This document shows, in pieces, positions 12,978 to 24,528 of a stretch of DNA of 38,920 nt. Positions within the stretch are counted from its first letter, which is position 1; every line of letters starts with the position of its first letter. A program made the position numbers and the translations under genes. Source of the stretch: Nephromyces sp. MM_2019 (taxonomy: Eukaryota; Apicomplexa; Aconoidasida; Nephromycida); contig JADHZB010000760.1 of the NCBI GenBank assembly GCA_015657535.1, positions 1 through 38,920 of the forward strand, read 5' to 3'. The notes beneath the pieces are model-generated. The model made no database searches, had not been told where the DNA came from, and was given only the letters and a program-made list of their open reading frames with translations.

Positions 12978-14686
12978 ATGTTTTTATTTTCTCGAATCGT
13001 TCAGAAGCTCAATAATTTGAAAGATTTTTGCTCTAATGAATCTCTTGCAGGCTCTGAAAACAGCTTACCTCCTCAGAAAAGTGTAATATCAAAAGAGAAC
13101 AAGAGCACTAATTTTACTTCAAGCTTGCGTCAATCATTTAGTTTGGTTAATGTTCTAGAAAAAAATACACTCGAAAAGAAAAAGAAAGATTATGAGAGAT
13201 TTTTTGCTTTTGAAGAAAGTCTGAGAGATCAAACCCAGGCAGAAAATATTGAATCCGAGCCTGAAGATTACCCATACCTTAACGCGCTCTTTGCACATGG
13301 GCCATTGCCCCTAGTCTTGCAAGAAACTCCACTATGGAGTAGAAGTGATGCTGATAAAGAAATATTAAAGGTGATTGAAGACTCAAAGCTCAAAAAGGCT
13401 CCAAAACGTGATGATGAAGTTTTACATACTCAAATAGTTGGTGAGAATTACTTATAAGTTTATAGGAGTTTTCAATTTAGGACTTAAAATAATGTATAAT
13501 ACAAACACTTGGCTTTGTTTCATTAAGTACATAGTTGAGTCCCGATATTAAATAATAAATCTAGCATAAAATTTAAATTAATTTCTAAAACTCAGGAAAT
13601 GGGCCAGAAGCTGTAATTATGCTACATGGTATGTGCATGTCTAGTGGCTTTTGGACTGGGGGACCAATTAAACACATTCCTTCCGAATATTTCTCGAGAT
13701 ACACCTTCTATTGCCCAGACCTTTTGGGATATGGTAAATCTAAGGAAATAACTTCATACTCAAACTACTCAATAGAGGAGCAAGTCTGAAATATTTTTTA
13801 CTGAAATTCATATAGCTCTTGAATAAAATTTTTAACACATAGGCTACTTTGGTAATCAAAGATGTCATTCAAAGATATCATTTGACAAATTATCACCTTA
13901 TGGGCCACTCATTTGGTTGCCTTGTTTGTTTGGATATAGCATCAAGGAACGTTGAGTCAATAGGGACGATATTGTTCTTCTCTCCTGCTTATTTTGAATC
14001 TGAAAAGAAGGCCTATCAAATTCTGACTAGCATTCCATTTCCTGTTAGCCATGTTAGGCTGGAATCTATTAAATTTAGTCATTATTTCCATTATAGGTTA
14101 AAAAATTCAAACTTTCACTCCCTTGTTTACGATTGCTTTAGACAGTAGCATATCCAGAATTGGGTCGCTTGATGATAAGTTCACTCAATTCATTGAGGCC
14201 CTGGCTAGCTCCAATTGCTCAAAGGATTATACCGGGGACAGAGTTGCCGGAGTTGTCACTTTTGGAATTTTTTTCAATTGATCCACATTCTACTTTGTCT
14301 ACTGTTAAGACTATAGGTAAATAATTACTAACTATAGTCTCTCTGAGATTGATGAATCAAGCTCTATTGTCATTTCTAGTACATGACCGAGTCGACCACT
14401 TCCTGGAACAACTATTTACTAATCATATAAGAATTTTCGTAGTGCATGGTGATAATGACGGTGTTGTTCCAATAAACCAAGCAAGGTTGAAATAAAATTA
14501 CCCAATTTTGTTCAATTATCAAAGTTAATTTTTAGTTAATTGACAATTCACTATAGGTTGCTAGCTACTAGATATCCAAATATAATCCTAAGAATTTTAG
14601 CAGGAAAAGTTCACCATTTCCCTGTGTCGAATGCAAAGCTGGCAGCAAGCATCATAATACATGTAAGCCAGCTTCGTTTGTGCTAG
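12978..14686 (+). CDS. Alpha/beta-fold serine hydrolase
   Basis: Six exons, 12978-13440, 13596-13783, 13843-14077, 14146-14316, 14380-14485 and 14557-14686, total 1293 nt (430 residues) in phase. The ATG at 12978 is the first in a frame open from 12870. Residues 1-150 are a hydrophilic N-terminal extension with a Lys-rich stretch. The catalytic domain shows oxyanion-region LHGMCMSSGFW (164-174), CPDLLGYGKS (194-203), nucleophile elbow GHSFG with Ser240, acid VVHGDNDGVVP with probable Asp379, and His407/408 in GKVHHFPV. The layout recalls the ABHD4/ABHD5 and epoxide-hydrolase-like groups. The ABHD5 acyltransferase-type HxxxxD box is not evident. Substrate cannot be told. Acceptor 14145 could instead be 14148, costing one residue. 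The donor at 13784 (GTCTGA) is unusual. Confidence 0.85.
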
Positions 14687-14689
14687 AGA

Positions 14690-15435
14690 AAAAATTGGCC
14701 TTGCATATATAAAACTACTTAACACATATAAAATTCTAAACCAGGAACTATTGAGTTTTGAATCTAGAAATACCTACCATACGTGGAGAGTGTAAAATAA
14801 AACAACATATGTAACTAAAGATGAAAATTTGAGCCAAACCATTGAAATCTCAAGTGTTATTAATTGAGTTCGAAATAAATTGTAAGTATAATTATTTCAC
14901 AGAAAGGTATAACAATTTTTTTTTAGTCTGCTTGAAATTGCCAAACACTAATTGCGTTTTCAACATTTATTTATTATTATCAAGAAGGAAATAATACAAA
15001 ATCTTTTCGAGTAAACTTGAAGCCATAATAGAGGCTGTTTTTTTACAACTTTTTTAGCTTTGGATTTATAATATTTTATATAATGAGACATTAAGTCTAT
15101 TTTCAAGAAAGTCCCTATTAGCCTGAGTGATTATTTATGTTTTAGATTGACTCTAAAATAAATAATTGATGATATACATTAAGAAAGTTTAAAAGTCGTT
15201 CATGTTTACAGTGAATACAATCTTTTTTTGTCAATTACAAGTAATAACTAGCATGCTTATTTTAAACTAGATAAAGACATTTTAGATTTTAATTTTAAGT
15301 TTGGTACATACACTTAGAATGTAAATTATTAGTTATCAATGTATTGTGATTTGCCAATTAAAATAAGTAAACTCTTAGATATTGTATTAATATGAAGCAT
15401 TCGTAAAAAATTCTTAAAGGCTTCGAAAAACTTGT
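14690..15435. other. Intergenic, no gene seen
   Basis: About 750 bp of AT-rich sequence between two plus-strand genes. No open stretch, RNA gene or repeat recognised. Confidence 0.5.
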
Positions 15436-15439
15436 TGAA

Positions 15440-17525
15440 ATGTTATCGATTGTATCATTTGTGTCGATATTGATTATTCAAGCACTGCTTGCAATTCTCA
15501 CATTTAAATTATTATGGGGATATTTATTCAAATCGCCTGGAGAGGTATCTGATCACGATAATCTTATCAATAATGACAAGTTTACAAATCATCAGTCTGA
15601 GCTTGGCCAGCTAAACTGTTTTGATGAGAATGCATCAAATCACAGTCTATATCGAAATTTATACCCAGTTCAATATAATAAGCTAGTGCGTGAATCAAGT
15701 TCCTACCAAAGGCTAAGCAAAAAGGCAAGTACAAATTTAATCTAATCCTTTCAAATTACTAAAAATATGGACTCAGAATCTCATGAAAATAAATGATCTA
15801 CCTAAAGCGATCGGGTCAAAAAAAACCTCACTTGGTAAATATATTCAGCCAGTGGAGGATACAAAATTAGAGATTTGCGAAGAGCGTGAAGAGCTTAATC
15901 ATGAAGTACCAAAACTAGTAAAAGAGATTCGAAATTTAAAGAATCACAATAATCATTGTAAATGTTAAGAAACAGCTTAAGAAAAAAGTTTTATCCCAGT
16001 CAAAGGGTTACAGCAAAGTAGAATTAAAAGATGAGTATGCAGAGCTCATTGGACCTTCTGGTCTTGTAAATAGAAAATTTAACAAGCGGAAATTAATAAC
16101 ATTCCTGGACACTAACAATGGACGAACTCCAGATAAAAATAATAAAAAGCTAAGGTTTGCTAATATTTGTCAGTAAGCCAAAAAAAATCTAATATAAAAA
16201 TTAGATTGTCAGAGATTGACACACAAGAAAAGTCTAGTCATCCTAACTACAACACAGAGTGGGAGCTGAAATTAGGAAATAGCTCATCAAGAAAAACAAA
16301 GAGGGCTTCCACAACAACCTTTTCTCTACAACTCTTAAAGTAATTAGGATTTGACTAGAATTTAATTTTTCATTATTCCTGAATAAAGCTTAACTGATCC
16401 CGAAAAAACTACAGATAGTATGCTTTTAAATTTCTGCGAAACATATCGGAATAAGGTAGGATTCTGAGTTTAGGAATAGACAAATATTAAAATATAATCA
16501 GTATCTTATCGAAAATTCTCAGGTCACTGTGGAACAATGCCTTTGCGGTCTCTTTACCTATCTTAGTAAAGCATTAAAACAATAACGAAACTTTTTGTAT
16601 AAAATTTCAAAGCTAACAAAGTACACATTTACAAGAAGAGGGATCAAGAAAACTATCAAGACTTGCTTAAATTTCACAAGATATGTAACCCTAAGTAAGT
16701 AGCACCTATTGGGTTATTGTCCCTGATGACCATTAAATGTGTTTAAAGTTTTGAAAATTGTTTAGAAATGTACTTGCTACTAGAAAGAATCCAATTTGAA
16801 GCTTTTGAGAAGCACAAGTTTATTTATTGGATCATAGGGTCCTATAAAACAGTCATGTCTGAGATTGATTTAGAAACATTCAAGTTATTGATTAAGGTAA
16901 AAATTAAATTCAAATTTGAATTAAGTACATGTCAGTAATAATTTCACAGGAACTTAAAATTGACCCAAATGAATTGAAAGTTACATCTTTCCAATTTTGT
17001 GATGGCTCTGAGTTGATAAGCAGTATATCATCCGATTCCCTTAGGAGAGCCGCTGCTGTATTCACTGAAGTAGTGATGAGAAGGTGAATATATTTTTATT
17101 TTTAGATAAAAGGTATTGAATATGGTATTATGAAGATCAGCTAGGATTAATCAATCAAATAGCTCGAATAAAGATGATGCTTCAAAATCAAAAAAAAAGA
17201 AAAATAATGAGGAAATTTTGGGCTCTTGCTGGAAACCCATATTTGAGGTATAATAGCGATTCTGATACTTGTTATGCTTACGTTATACATAATTTAGTCT
17301 CCTTCAACCAAGCGATCTTCTATTGAATCAGTATCTACAAATGACACAACGGCACGAGCAATGGAAAACCAAAACAAGTCTTTAACATCAGACCTAGACA
17401 GTAGTCAGGCCTCTGTTAAAAAGAAATTATCAAAATCAAGTAAAACTAGTTTGAATCAATCTAGAAAGAGACTAGTAAAAAGAAAGGTCAATGGGTATAA
17501 GCACAAGCCGACAATCAATCGATGA
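15440..17525 (+). CDS. Unrecognised 11-exon protein with N-terminal membrane anchor
   Basis: Exons that close in frame: 15440-15724, 15777-15917, 15976-16154, 16205-16339, 16389-16455, 16502-16565 (or from 16523), 16641-16694, 16766-16896, 16950-17083, 17145-17247 and 17298-17525, about 506 residues. Residues 1-35 are hydrophobic (IVSFVSILIIQALLAILTF), a signal anchor or signal peptide. The middle mixes charged and aromatic segments such as YLLLERIQFEAFEKHKFIYW; the last 100 residues are Lys/Ser-rich (KSKKKKNNEE, SRKRLVKRKVN), like a nuclear or nucleic-acid-binding tail, which fits poorly with an anchor. The first intron is read as GC-AG (AAG|GCAAGT). Around 16,566-16,694 a second frame (from 16622, containing KKRDQENYQDLLKFHK) is also open but does not join the next exon in phase. 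I do not recognise a family. Confidence 0.6.
15725..15776 (+). other. Probable GC-AG intron
   Basis: The donor reads AAG|GCAAGT and the acceptor ACTCAG. Only this 52-nt intron connects the first exon (phase 0) to the next open frame. The nearby GTACAA site gives a stop codon after splicing. The strong AAG|GCAAGT context is the one expected of GC donors. Confidence 0.55.
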
Positions 17526-17529
17526 TAAA

Positions 17530-18090
17530 ATAATTTAATTCAATTTACTTATCACCATTTTAATGCTTTGCATACTGGAAAATAGACATGGTGCAACAAG
17601 TACTGCAAATTTTTTACCTATAACAATGGAATAAGCTCATATTAAATTTTTATTGAAATCAAACCAGGAAGCAAACTTTGAAAACTTTTTAAAATTAATT
17701 TATAAATGAATTTGAATCTTTATATTTACTACATTTATTCCATCATGTGGACCACTTTATAAAATTAAGAACCAACGTTTTAAGAATTAATTCTATGACT
17801 TCGGTACAAACTGTTTTAATTATTTCATTTTTTAAAACTGTACATTGACATATCTAGTTAACGATTACAAATGAACTTTAGAAATTTTGATTGACAAGCA
17901 ATATTTGATATTTTATGTTGACAATTATTGTGTTACTCACACTCAATCTGTTTTGAAATCGTATTGCTTCAAATATCATACACACTGCTACTTTAGCTTT
18001 TTAAAAAGTTTAGTACTTTTGATTTTATAGTTTTATAAGCAGTTTTAGTAAATGCAATCTGGAAAAATGAGTCGTTATTAGCTAGCAAGA
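17530..18090. other. Intergenic, no gene seen
   Basis: AT-rich 3' flank of the preceding gene. No convincing coding stretch or repeat. Confidence 0.5.
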
Positions 18091-18095
18091 ACATA

Positions 18096-18257
18096 ATGGA
18101 AACAAGGTTTAAAATGACAACCAAGAGAGCCATTCGGGAAATTTCCATGCTATATTGGAAAAAACTTACACACCCTGAAGTTTATTTAGCTAGGAAATTA
18201 AAAAGAAACTGTACGGATAGTTTAGATGTGTTAACAATATACTTTTTGATTAAGTGA
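18096..18257 (+). CDS. Small hypothetical ORF (53 aa)
   Basis: ATG to TGA, 54 codons, opening METRFKMTTKRAIREI and basic through most of its length, with YWKKLTHPEVYLARKLKR in the middle and a hydrophobic end. An acceptor-like TTATTAG at 18080 precedes it, so it could be a last exon. It is convergent with the fumarase gene, ending 286 bp from the fumarase stop. No family recognised. A chance ORF is possible. Confidence 0.3.
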   Translation: METRFKMTTKRAIREISMLYWKKLTHPEVYLARKLKRNCTDSLDVLTIYFLIK

Positions 18258-18543
18258 ATTGCTTAGATTAGTTTTTTGAAGAAATTTACAAAAGCGTTTT
18301 CAAGTAGAAATGCTTTAAAAATTTGTTTAAAATTCGATAATACTTTTGAGAAAATCTATTTTTACTAAAAAAAGGGAAAAACTTAAACTCTAATTAAATT
18401 TTATTTTTGTTTATATAGTAAAAAAAATTATTATTAATAATATAAAAAGGCCATGAATCAATTTCTTGTGTTAAGTAAATTCAGATTTCTCGAGTATAAT
18501 ATTAAAAGCTAAAATTAAGATGGTCTAAATTTTGTTTCAAAGT

Positions 18544-20689
18544 TTATTCATCTGGACCAATCATATTTTCTGGCTTAACCCATTGATCAAATTGTTCCTC
18601 AGTTAGGAAACCAAGTTCAATAGAGGATTGTTTTAAATTTAAGCCCTTATAGTGAGCATTCAAAGCAATTTTTGAGCATTTGTCATACCCGATGTGGGGA
18701 TTTAGTGCCGTAACCAACATTAATGAGTTCTGGACATGTTCATTGATTTTTTTATGGTCTAACTGAATATCTACTAAGCAGTTATCAGTAAAACTGATGC
18801 AAGAGTCAGCAATAAGACGAATAGATCTGAAAAATAATTTAAAAATTAAATTGAGTGATTAAAGAGTAATGTAGAGAAATTAACTAATTAGTTAAGAGAA
18901 TAAAATGAAATGTACTAAAAAGTAGTTTTATCACCTGATTACGTTCCAGGCCGTAACGGGCTTAAAAACATTCAATTGAAGGTGTCCATGCGAACCAGCA
19001 ACTGTTACTGCTGTATGGTTGCCCATGACCTGTCAATTAATCATTAATAAGCAACTTCAATAATGCTTCATCTAAAAAGGCTATGTTGCTTTACCTCTGC
19101 ACAAACCATTGTCAAAGCCTCACACTGAGTTGGATTAACCTTACCAGGCATAATAGATGATCCAGGTTCGTTAGCAGGTAACAATAATTCACAGAAACCT
19201 GATCTTGGTCCACTTCCCAAAAGTCTTTAAAATGAAAGTGAAGGAAAATTAGAGTTTGTGATATGCTATGCTATTTTCAATTAAGGTTTACCTAATATCG
19301 TTGGCAATTTTCATCAGAGAAGTAGCAATAGTATTGAGTGCTCCAGACATTTGAACCATAGCATCGTTTGTTGCCAGTGCTTCAAATTTATTGGGGGAGC
19401 TCATAAATTTGACTCCAGTCAAGTTGGAAATCTCTGACTGTTTTAATGATTCAAACGAGTTGGTATTATAAAGAATATTTTGAAGAAATTATGGACTAAT
19501 AAAAGTTTTAGTTTCCTCACAGCAAAATCCTCAGCAAAAGCAACATATGAGTTCAAGCCTGTTCCAACAGCTGTACCACCTTGTGCAAGTTCTAAAACTC
19601 CTGGAAGACACGATTCAACCCGAGTAATAGATTGTTGTATCTAAAATTGCAATGTCATATATCGTAACTCTTGAGATTTGGTAATTTACAAACTCAAATA
19701 GGCCTTTAGCAGTAGGTTTTTCAGTTGTTGAAGGTATTGTGAATAGCTTACTTGGTATGCATAAGCAGAAAATTCTTGTCCTACAGTCATTGGGGTAGCA
19801 TCTTGCAGATGAGTTCTTCCAAGTTTAATAACAGGCATAAACTCGGCCGACTTCTTGAGCATTTCACTGTGAAAGTATTTCAATGCAGGTAGCAGTCTCT
19901 CGTTAACCTGGGACGGTGAGTTATTCATGTTAATGACAGTGTAAGGTATTGATTCAAAATATATTTTTACCTCTACTGCTGTAGCAATATGCATAGCTGT
20001 TGGGAAGACATCATTTGATGATTGACCATAGTTGCAATGGTCGTTAGGGTGTACTGGAGACTTGGACCCCATTTGACCACCCATAATTTCAATAGCACGA
20101 TTGCTTAAGACTTCATTCATGTTCATATTTGATTGCGTTCCACTTCCTGTTTGCCTATGTGGTTAGTGATGTAGGAGCAAATCAGTCGAATATACAAACT
20201 TAAGTTAATTTCTTACCATACAACTAAGGGAAAGTTGTCTGAAAGTCCTCCATTGATTACCTCATCTGCTGCCTGAACAATAGAAGTTCCAATGTTCTGA
20301 GGAATCTTATTGTTTTTAACGTTTACGACACATGCTGCCTTTTTAAGCAAAGCTAGAGCTTTAATAATGGCCTTAGGCATAGTTTCTTGATCACCAATTT
20401 TAAAATTTTGGAAAGATCTTTGTGTTTGAGCTCCCCAATACTTATCAGCAGGTACATCTACTTTCCCCAGGGAATCAGATTCTACTCGAGATTCTGTCAT
20501 TAGTACCGTCGAAGTAGAGAACGATGAAAAGCTCGGTCGTTTTTCCATCTGATGTTTTGATGAGCTTAATTTCAAGGGGGTTGATGAAAAGTAATTGAAC
20601 TGGTTTATTCGAGTAAGCTTAAAAGTCTTATTAAGTTGTGAATTATCCCTTGTTAATCCTCGGGAAATTGCTTTTAATGAAGAGTTCAT
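18544..20689 (-). CDS. FH: Fumarate hydratase, class II, mitochondrial
   Basis: Catalyses reversible hydration of fumarate to malate in the TCA cycle. Eight exons, 20689-20217, 20154-19971, 19907-19752, 19640-19521, 19437-19292, 19224-19095, 19029-18935 and 18826-18544, total 1587 nt (528 residues), all phases consistent. The frame opens slightly upstream but the first ATG is at 20689. Residues 1 to about 70 are Ser/Lys/Arg-rich without acidic residues, like a mitochondrial presequence; similarity starts at [20 protein letters not shown]. Diagnostic blocks: [12 protein letters not shown] (158-169), SPVHPNDH (190-197), [10 protein letters not shown] with catalytic His252, [10 protein letters not shown], and the superfamily signature [11 protein letters not shown] from 381 carrying the catalytic Ser loop. 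The iron-independent homotetrameric class II enzyme is usual in animals, fungi and many protists. Nothing is missing. Confidence 0.97.
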
Positions 20690-20699
20690 AATTGCTAAC

Positions 20700-21400
20700 A
20701 ATAATAAATAGATTCAAATATCAAATAATGTTGCTTCTGAGTCCTTAAAGAATAAAACTAATTTCGTAATTCACGATTTTGTTGCTATGAGAAAAGAATT
20801 TAAGGCAACTTCTACCTAAACTATTTTCTAGGAAATCCTGGACGTGATTGATCATAAATATTAATTGACAGAATTAACTTTTTTATATGTCACATTAACA
20901 TTACATTTACAAAAAGCTTTAAATTAAAAATTAACTTTCATTGAAAAATGATTTTTAATTTGTTTTTTATATTCATGATGTAATCTGAACAAATTCGCTC
21001 ATCATCAGTAGGGAAGCTTTGGAAGTAGCCCAGCCCAATTGATACATATTCTACATTTAGGATTCTCAAAGATTTTTTAAATCTTATTAGACTACAATAA
21101 ATTGACCAAACATAATATGTTACTACATGTGTTGTTAAAATAAAAAGCCAAGTTGTCTAATTATCACTAATTGGAAGATTATTCTTATTAAAATATTCTC
21201 AATAAGGTTTTATAGTTAATCCTTATAGACTGGTTGAAAAGTTACTTGGGGTATATCAGAAACTTGATTTTTATAACAAATCGATTTTGCCAGCATTATC
21301 ATTTCACTTGACCTATGAAAATATCATGGAACACAATTTTTTTAAAAATCATGATAATTATCTGTTAATTTACATACATCTTATGTTGACAGACTTTTTT
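20700..21400. other. Intergenic, fumarase promoter side
   Basis: About 700 bp between the fumarase start and the sirtuin 3' end. AT-rich; holds the fumarase promoter and the sirtuin terminator region. No ORF or RNA gene seen. Confidence 0.5.
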
Positions 21401-21401
21401 G

Positions 21402-22839
21402 TCAAATATGTTTTAAACTGGTAGTACAAAGTTTCAATTCTTGAAAGAAATATTGAAATATATTGGTTTCTCATTCAAAAGCATTTACTTACGATGTCTT
21501 TACAAAGAAATCAGTGATTTTCGAAGTAATATCGGTTTCTTCAATGTTGATCTAAGAAAAAGCGATCTAAGATTAATTCTAGAAGGAGAGTTTTCTTCGT
21601 TTTATGTTATTGTTGATAGTTTAAAAATAAGTTTAAAACACCAATTTGCTAAGAAAGAATTTGTGTTTAGTTAAAATTTTATTTATGTAATACCTCAACA
21701 ATCGTCGCTCCATTACTTGAGGCTGAAAAAGCGAGCCCTGCAGCAGGGTATACTGATGCACTTGTGCCAATTATAAGAAGCATATCACAGTTTTTTGCTT
21801 CCTTTGTAGCTAGTCTAGACATTTTTTGTGGGATCTTTTCTCCAAATAAAACAACATCAGGTTTCAAGATTTTGCCACACGATGTGCACTAATAAAAGAG
21901 TGTTATTAAATATGTTTGGCCAATTTATTGCTGTTAAAGGAAAAGGTACTTACCTTTGGGGGTAAATTTTTAATGAAATTTAGGTCCCTTAAAAGCTGTT
22001 TACTCAAAGGTGAAATTCTATAGCAGGAGCAGCATACTGCCTTTTAGGAAAATGATCAGTTAGAAAACAAAAAATTATTATAAGATAGCATTAATTGATA
22101 CATACTTTCATAATGTTTCCATGGTATTCTATTACATTTTGAGATCCCGAGTCTTGATGTAAATTATCAATATTCTAGAAGAAATTCAAAAAGTAGGCTT
22201 AAGGAAACAGATTTTTTGATAACTTGGGCTCTTACTTGAGTTATAATGGCTTTGAGGTGACCCTTTTCTTCTAGTATTGCTAATGCATCATGTCCAGCAT
22301 TTGGTTTGGGATCCACTTCCTTAGTAAAGTAAGGAGAGGAGAATTATGCTCCCAATAATACGACAATCATATCTATACATTGGAATATTCGTATTGAATA
22401 AGTAGTTTACTTTTAAGACAGAGCATAGAAGCTGCCAAAGCTTATCGGGTGACTTCCAAAATCCCCAAATTGTTGCACATAAGATAGGATCATATCTGAT
22501 TAAATAAGGAGAGAGTATTTGAGATATGTATCATTAGTTTAAATATGCTATTTTATCCTTACCGCAACCATATTCCATCACTCGGGTCTCGAAACGATGG
22601 AAGTCCGCTATCCCTTGAAATTCCAGCTCCGGTTAATGCAATAACATAGCTTATAGTTATGTAAATATCAATTAGTTTTTTGTAAACTTTGTTTTAAATA
22701 AGCTTGAGAACAAAAACAGTTAGTATATATAATATTATAGATATTATTCATACTTATGCTTTTGTAATTCTTCGGCTAGCTGTTCAAACTCTATGTATTT
22801 TAGATTTTTTTTTGGCCTCGAAGAAATCATCGATCCCAT
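21402..22839 (-). CDS. Sir2-family NAD-dependent protein deacylase (sirtuin)
   Basis: Removes acyl groups from lysines using NAD. Nine exons, 22839-22754, 22649-22563, 22495-22411, 22319-22236, 22174-22106, 22040-21954, 21888-21694, 21551-21493 and 21417-21402, give exactly 768 nt (255 residues). Motifs: NAD-binding GAGISRDSGLPSFRDP (from residue 36), TQNID (113-117), catalytic His132 in YHGN, zinc pairs Cys140/143 and Cys167/170, KPDVVLFGE (175-183) and GTSASVYPAAG (207-217). The LRYDP...ATIWGFWKSPDKLW stretch after the first motif resembles archaeal/class U-like Sir2 (Archaeoglobus Sir2Af1) more than nuclear SIRT1/2. The catalytic core stands alone, without a long N- or C-terminal extension or an obvious targeting peptide. 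The 16-nt last exon is the least certain part. Confidence 0.93.
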
Positions 22840-22844
22840 TGGTG

Positions 22845-23500
22845 CCAGTTGAGGTAAGATTAGTTTGATCCAAATTAATATTCACAAAATAATTGGATAT
22901 TTATTAGCCCTATTTAGAGTCTTGTACGATAGATTTAATAGAGGTATTATATGATCTTCTTGATTTAAAATTTACATAATAACATACATAGAACTCAAAA
23001 TGGAGATAGGTACTTTATAGAAAAGTATATATAAATTATAAAAAAGCAGTGTAAAGACCCTGTTGATATTACAATAATTTGAAACTATATATTAAGAATT
23101 TATAAGCAGATATTTGAAAGATTCTTTAATACCATATAAATATATATATGCTTTGTGATTGATGAGGTTTAAAAATTATGGGTAACAGCCATGTTGCCAC
23201 TTGAGATTATACATAATTCAAAATGTAACAAATACTACAAATTGATAAAAAAGATTTTCTGAAGATCTTGCTATAATTAAAAACTTTATTGTTTATTCAA
23301 GTTAAGGTTGCATTCACAAGGTGATATGCATACTTAGGCTTTAATGATTTAACATAACCATCTGAAATAAAAAATCTGAATATAGCGTACTACTTGAGCC
23401 ATCCGGAGTAATTTAGCAAATGAAGGTAATAAACATGTCTTAAAGAAAGTTTTTCAATACATTATTGCTTCCTCTATGCTGGTTATTAGTTGTTTGAGTT
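22845..23500. other. Intergenic, no secure gene
   Basis: AT-rich sequence holding the sirtuin promoter side. On minus, an acceptor-like TTTATTTCAG near 23365 is followed by about 20 open codons ending in TGA near 23304 (GYVKSLKPKYAYHLVNATLT), but I found no matching upstream exon. Confidence 0.4.
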
Positions 23501-23674
23501 CTATTCTTTTTTTCTGGAAATAGCTGGAAGCTCAGAGTTTACTGATGTTAGGTGAGACTCCTTAGCTTCATTCAAGTTCTGGAAGATGAAAACTATAGTT
23601 ATCAAGTGGATTACAAGTATGGTTATTACAAGTAAATAGATTGAAACCCCTTCTCCAATAGTTATATCAACCAT
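23501..23674 (-). CDS. Small single-pass membrane protein ORF (57 aa)
   Basis: ATG to TAG, 58 codons. The N-terminal MVDITIGEG is followed by one strongly hydrophobic helix (SIYLLVITILVIHLITIVFI, about residues 11-30), then a hydrophilic tail rich in Glu/Asn/Ser ending in ISRKKE. The order of a short acidic head, one helix and a polar tail is typical of tail-anchor-like or small membrane subunits; family not recognised. A TTTCCAG near the end, plus an open frame beyond it (RIELKQLITSIEEAIMY), would allow a 29-nt intron starting at GTAAAC. That is shorter than any other intron I accept here, so I keep the unspliced reading. Confidence 0.5.
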   Translation of the reverse strand: MVDITIGEGVSIYLLVITILVIHLITIVFIFQNLNEAKESHLTSVNSELPAISRKKE

Positions 23675-23679
23675 TTTGA

Positions 23680-24525
23680 AACTTATGAGTCTTGGTGTAA
23701 AATTAATAACATCCGAAAAGCAAATCGAAAAATCTTATAACCAATCAAATATAACATACTGGTAGAATAATTTTTTACTAATCGTTGAACAATTATTTTA
23801 TCTGCCTGCTAATTAACTCCTTTCTAAATTACACACTGCCAAAACAAAAATAAATATACACCCAAGACAATATTGACTTTAAACCTATATTTATTTTGAT
23901 AATTTATCTACTTAAATGCAAAATCAAATTTATAACGAGTAATGAACTCATTTATTCATCTTATATGCTCTTTATCTTTATATTATAATAAAATATTATA
24001 ACTTTTTCTCACATTCATTAATAGAATTAAAACGAGTTCGATTTCTTTTTAAGTAGAGCTCTTAGAACTTTTTTACTTACCTTAAGCATAGTAATTAAAG
24101 TATTTATAATTCACGTTGCTTAAATTTTGCTTTATGGTTTTTTGAACAAAGCTTTAACGATTTAAATTCCTAAATTTCAAATTCTTGGAAGTTTGTATTA
24201 TATTTAATTCAATAAAATATCAAAGGAGATTGGGTTATTAACAAAAATATAGTTTATAAAATTTACATATAAGAATGAAACAATTGATACATCTAGTATA
24301 GAAATTAAATACTTAATCCAAAACCTGGTACTTTCCTATTTCGCTTAAATTTATTTTATTCCTTAATTATTTTTTTTTATAAATAGTTATTTTGATTATG
24401 AATTTTTAGTTTAAAAATCCTTTAAAAGCTAATTAGTAAATAGTAAAGTGTGATAAACGATTGATTAAATGATAAAAATATTTATTAATTGATAAAAGTA
24501 GAGTTGTTAACTAATAAAAATAGAG
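23680..24525. other. Intergenic, no gene seen
   Basis: Very AT-rich. A 20-codon minus ORF with an internal AAG|GTAAGT site (about 24090-24030) might be a leader exon of the small membrane ORF but cannot be joined in frame. Confidence 0.4.
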
Positions 24526-24528
24526 CTT

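Noticed and set aside
21441..21674. Plus-strand 77-codon ORF
   Set aside because: It begins at TTG and lies antisense to a sirtuin exon (21551-21493) that completes a 255-residue sirtuin.
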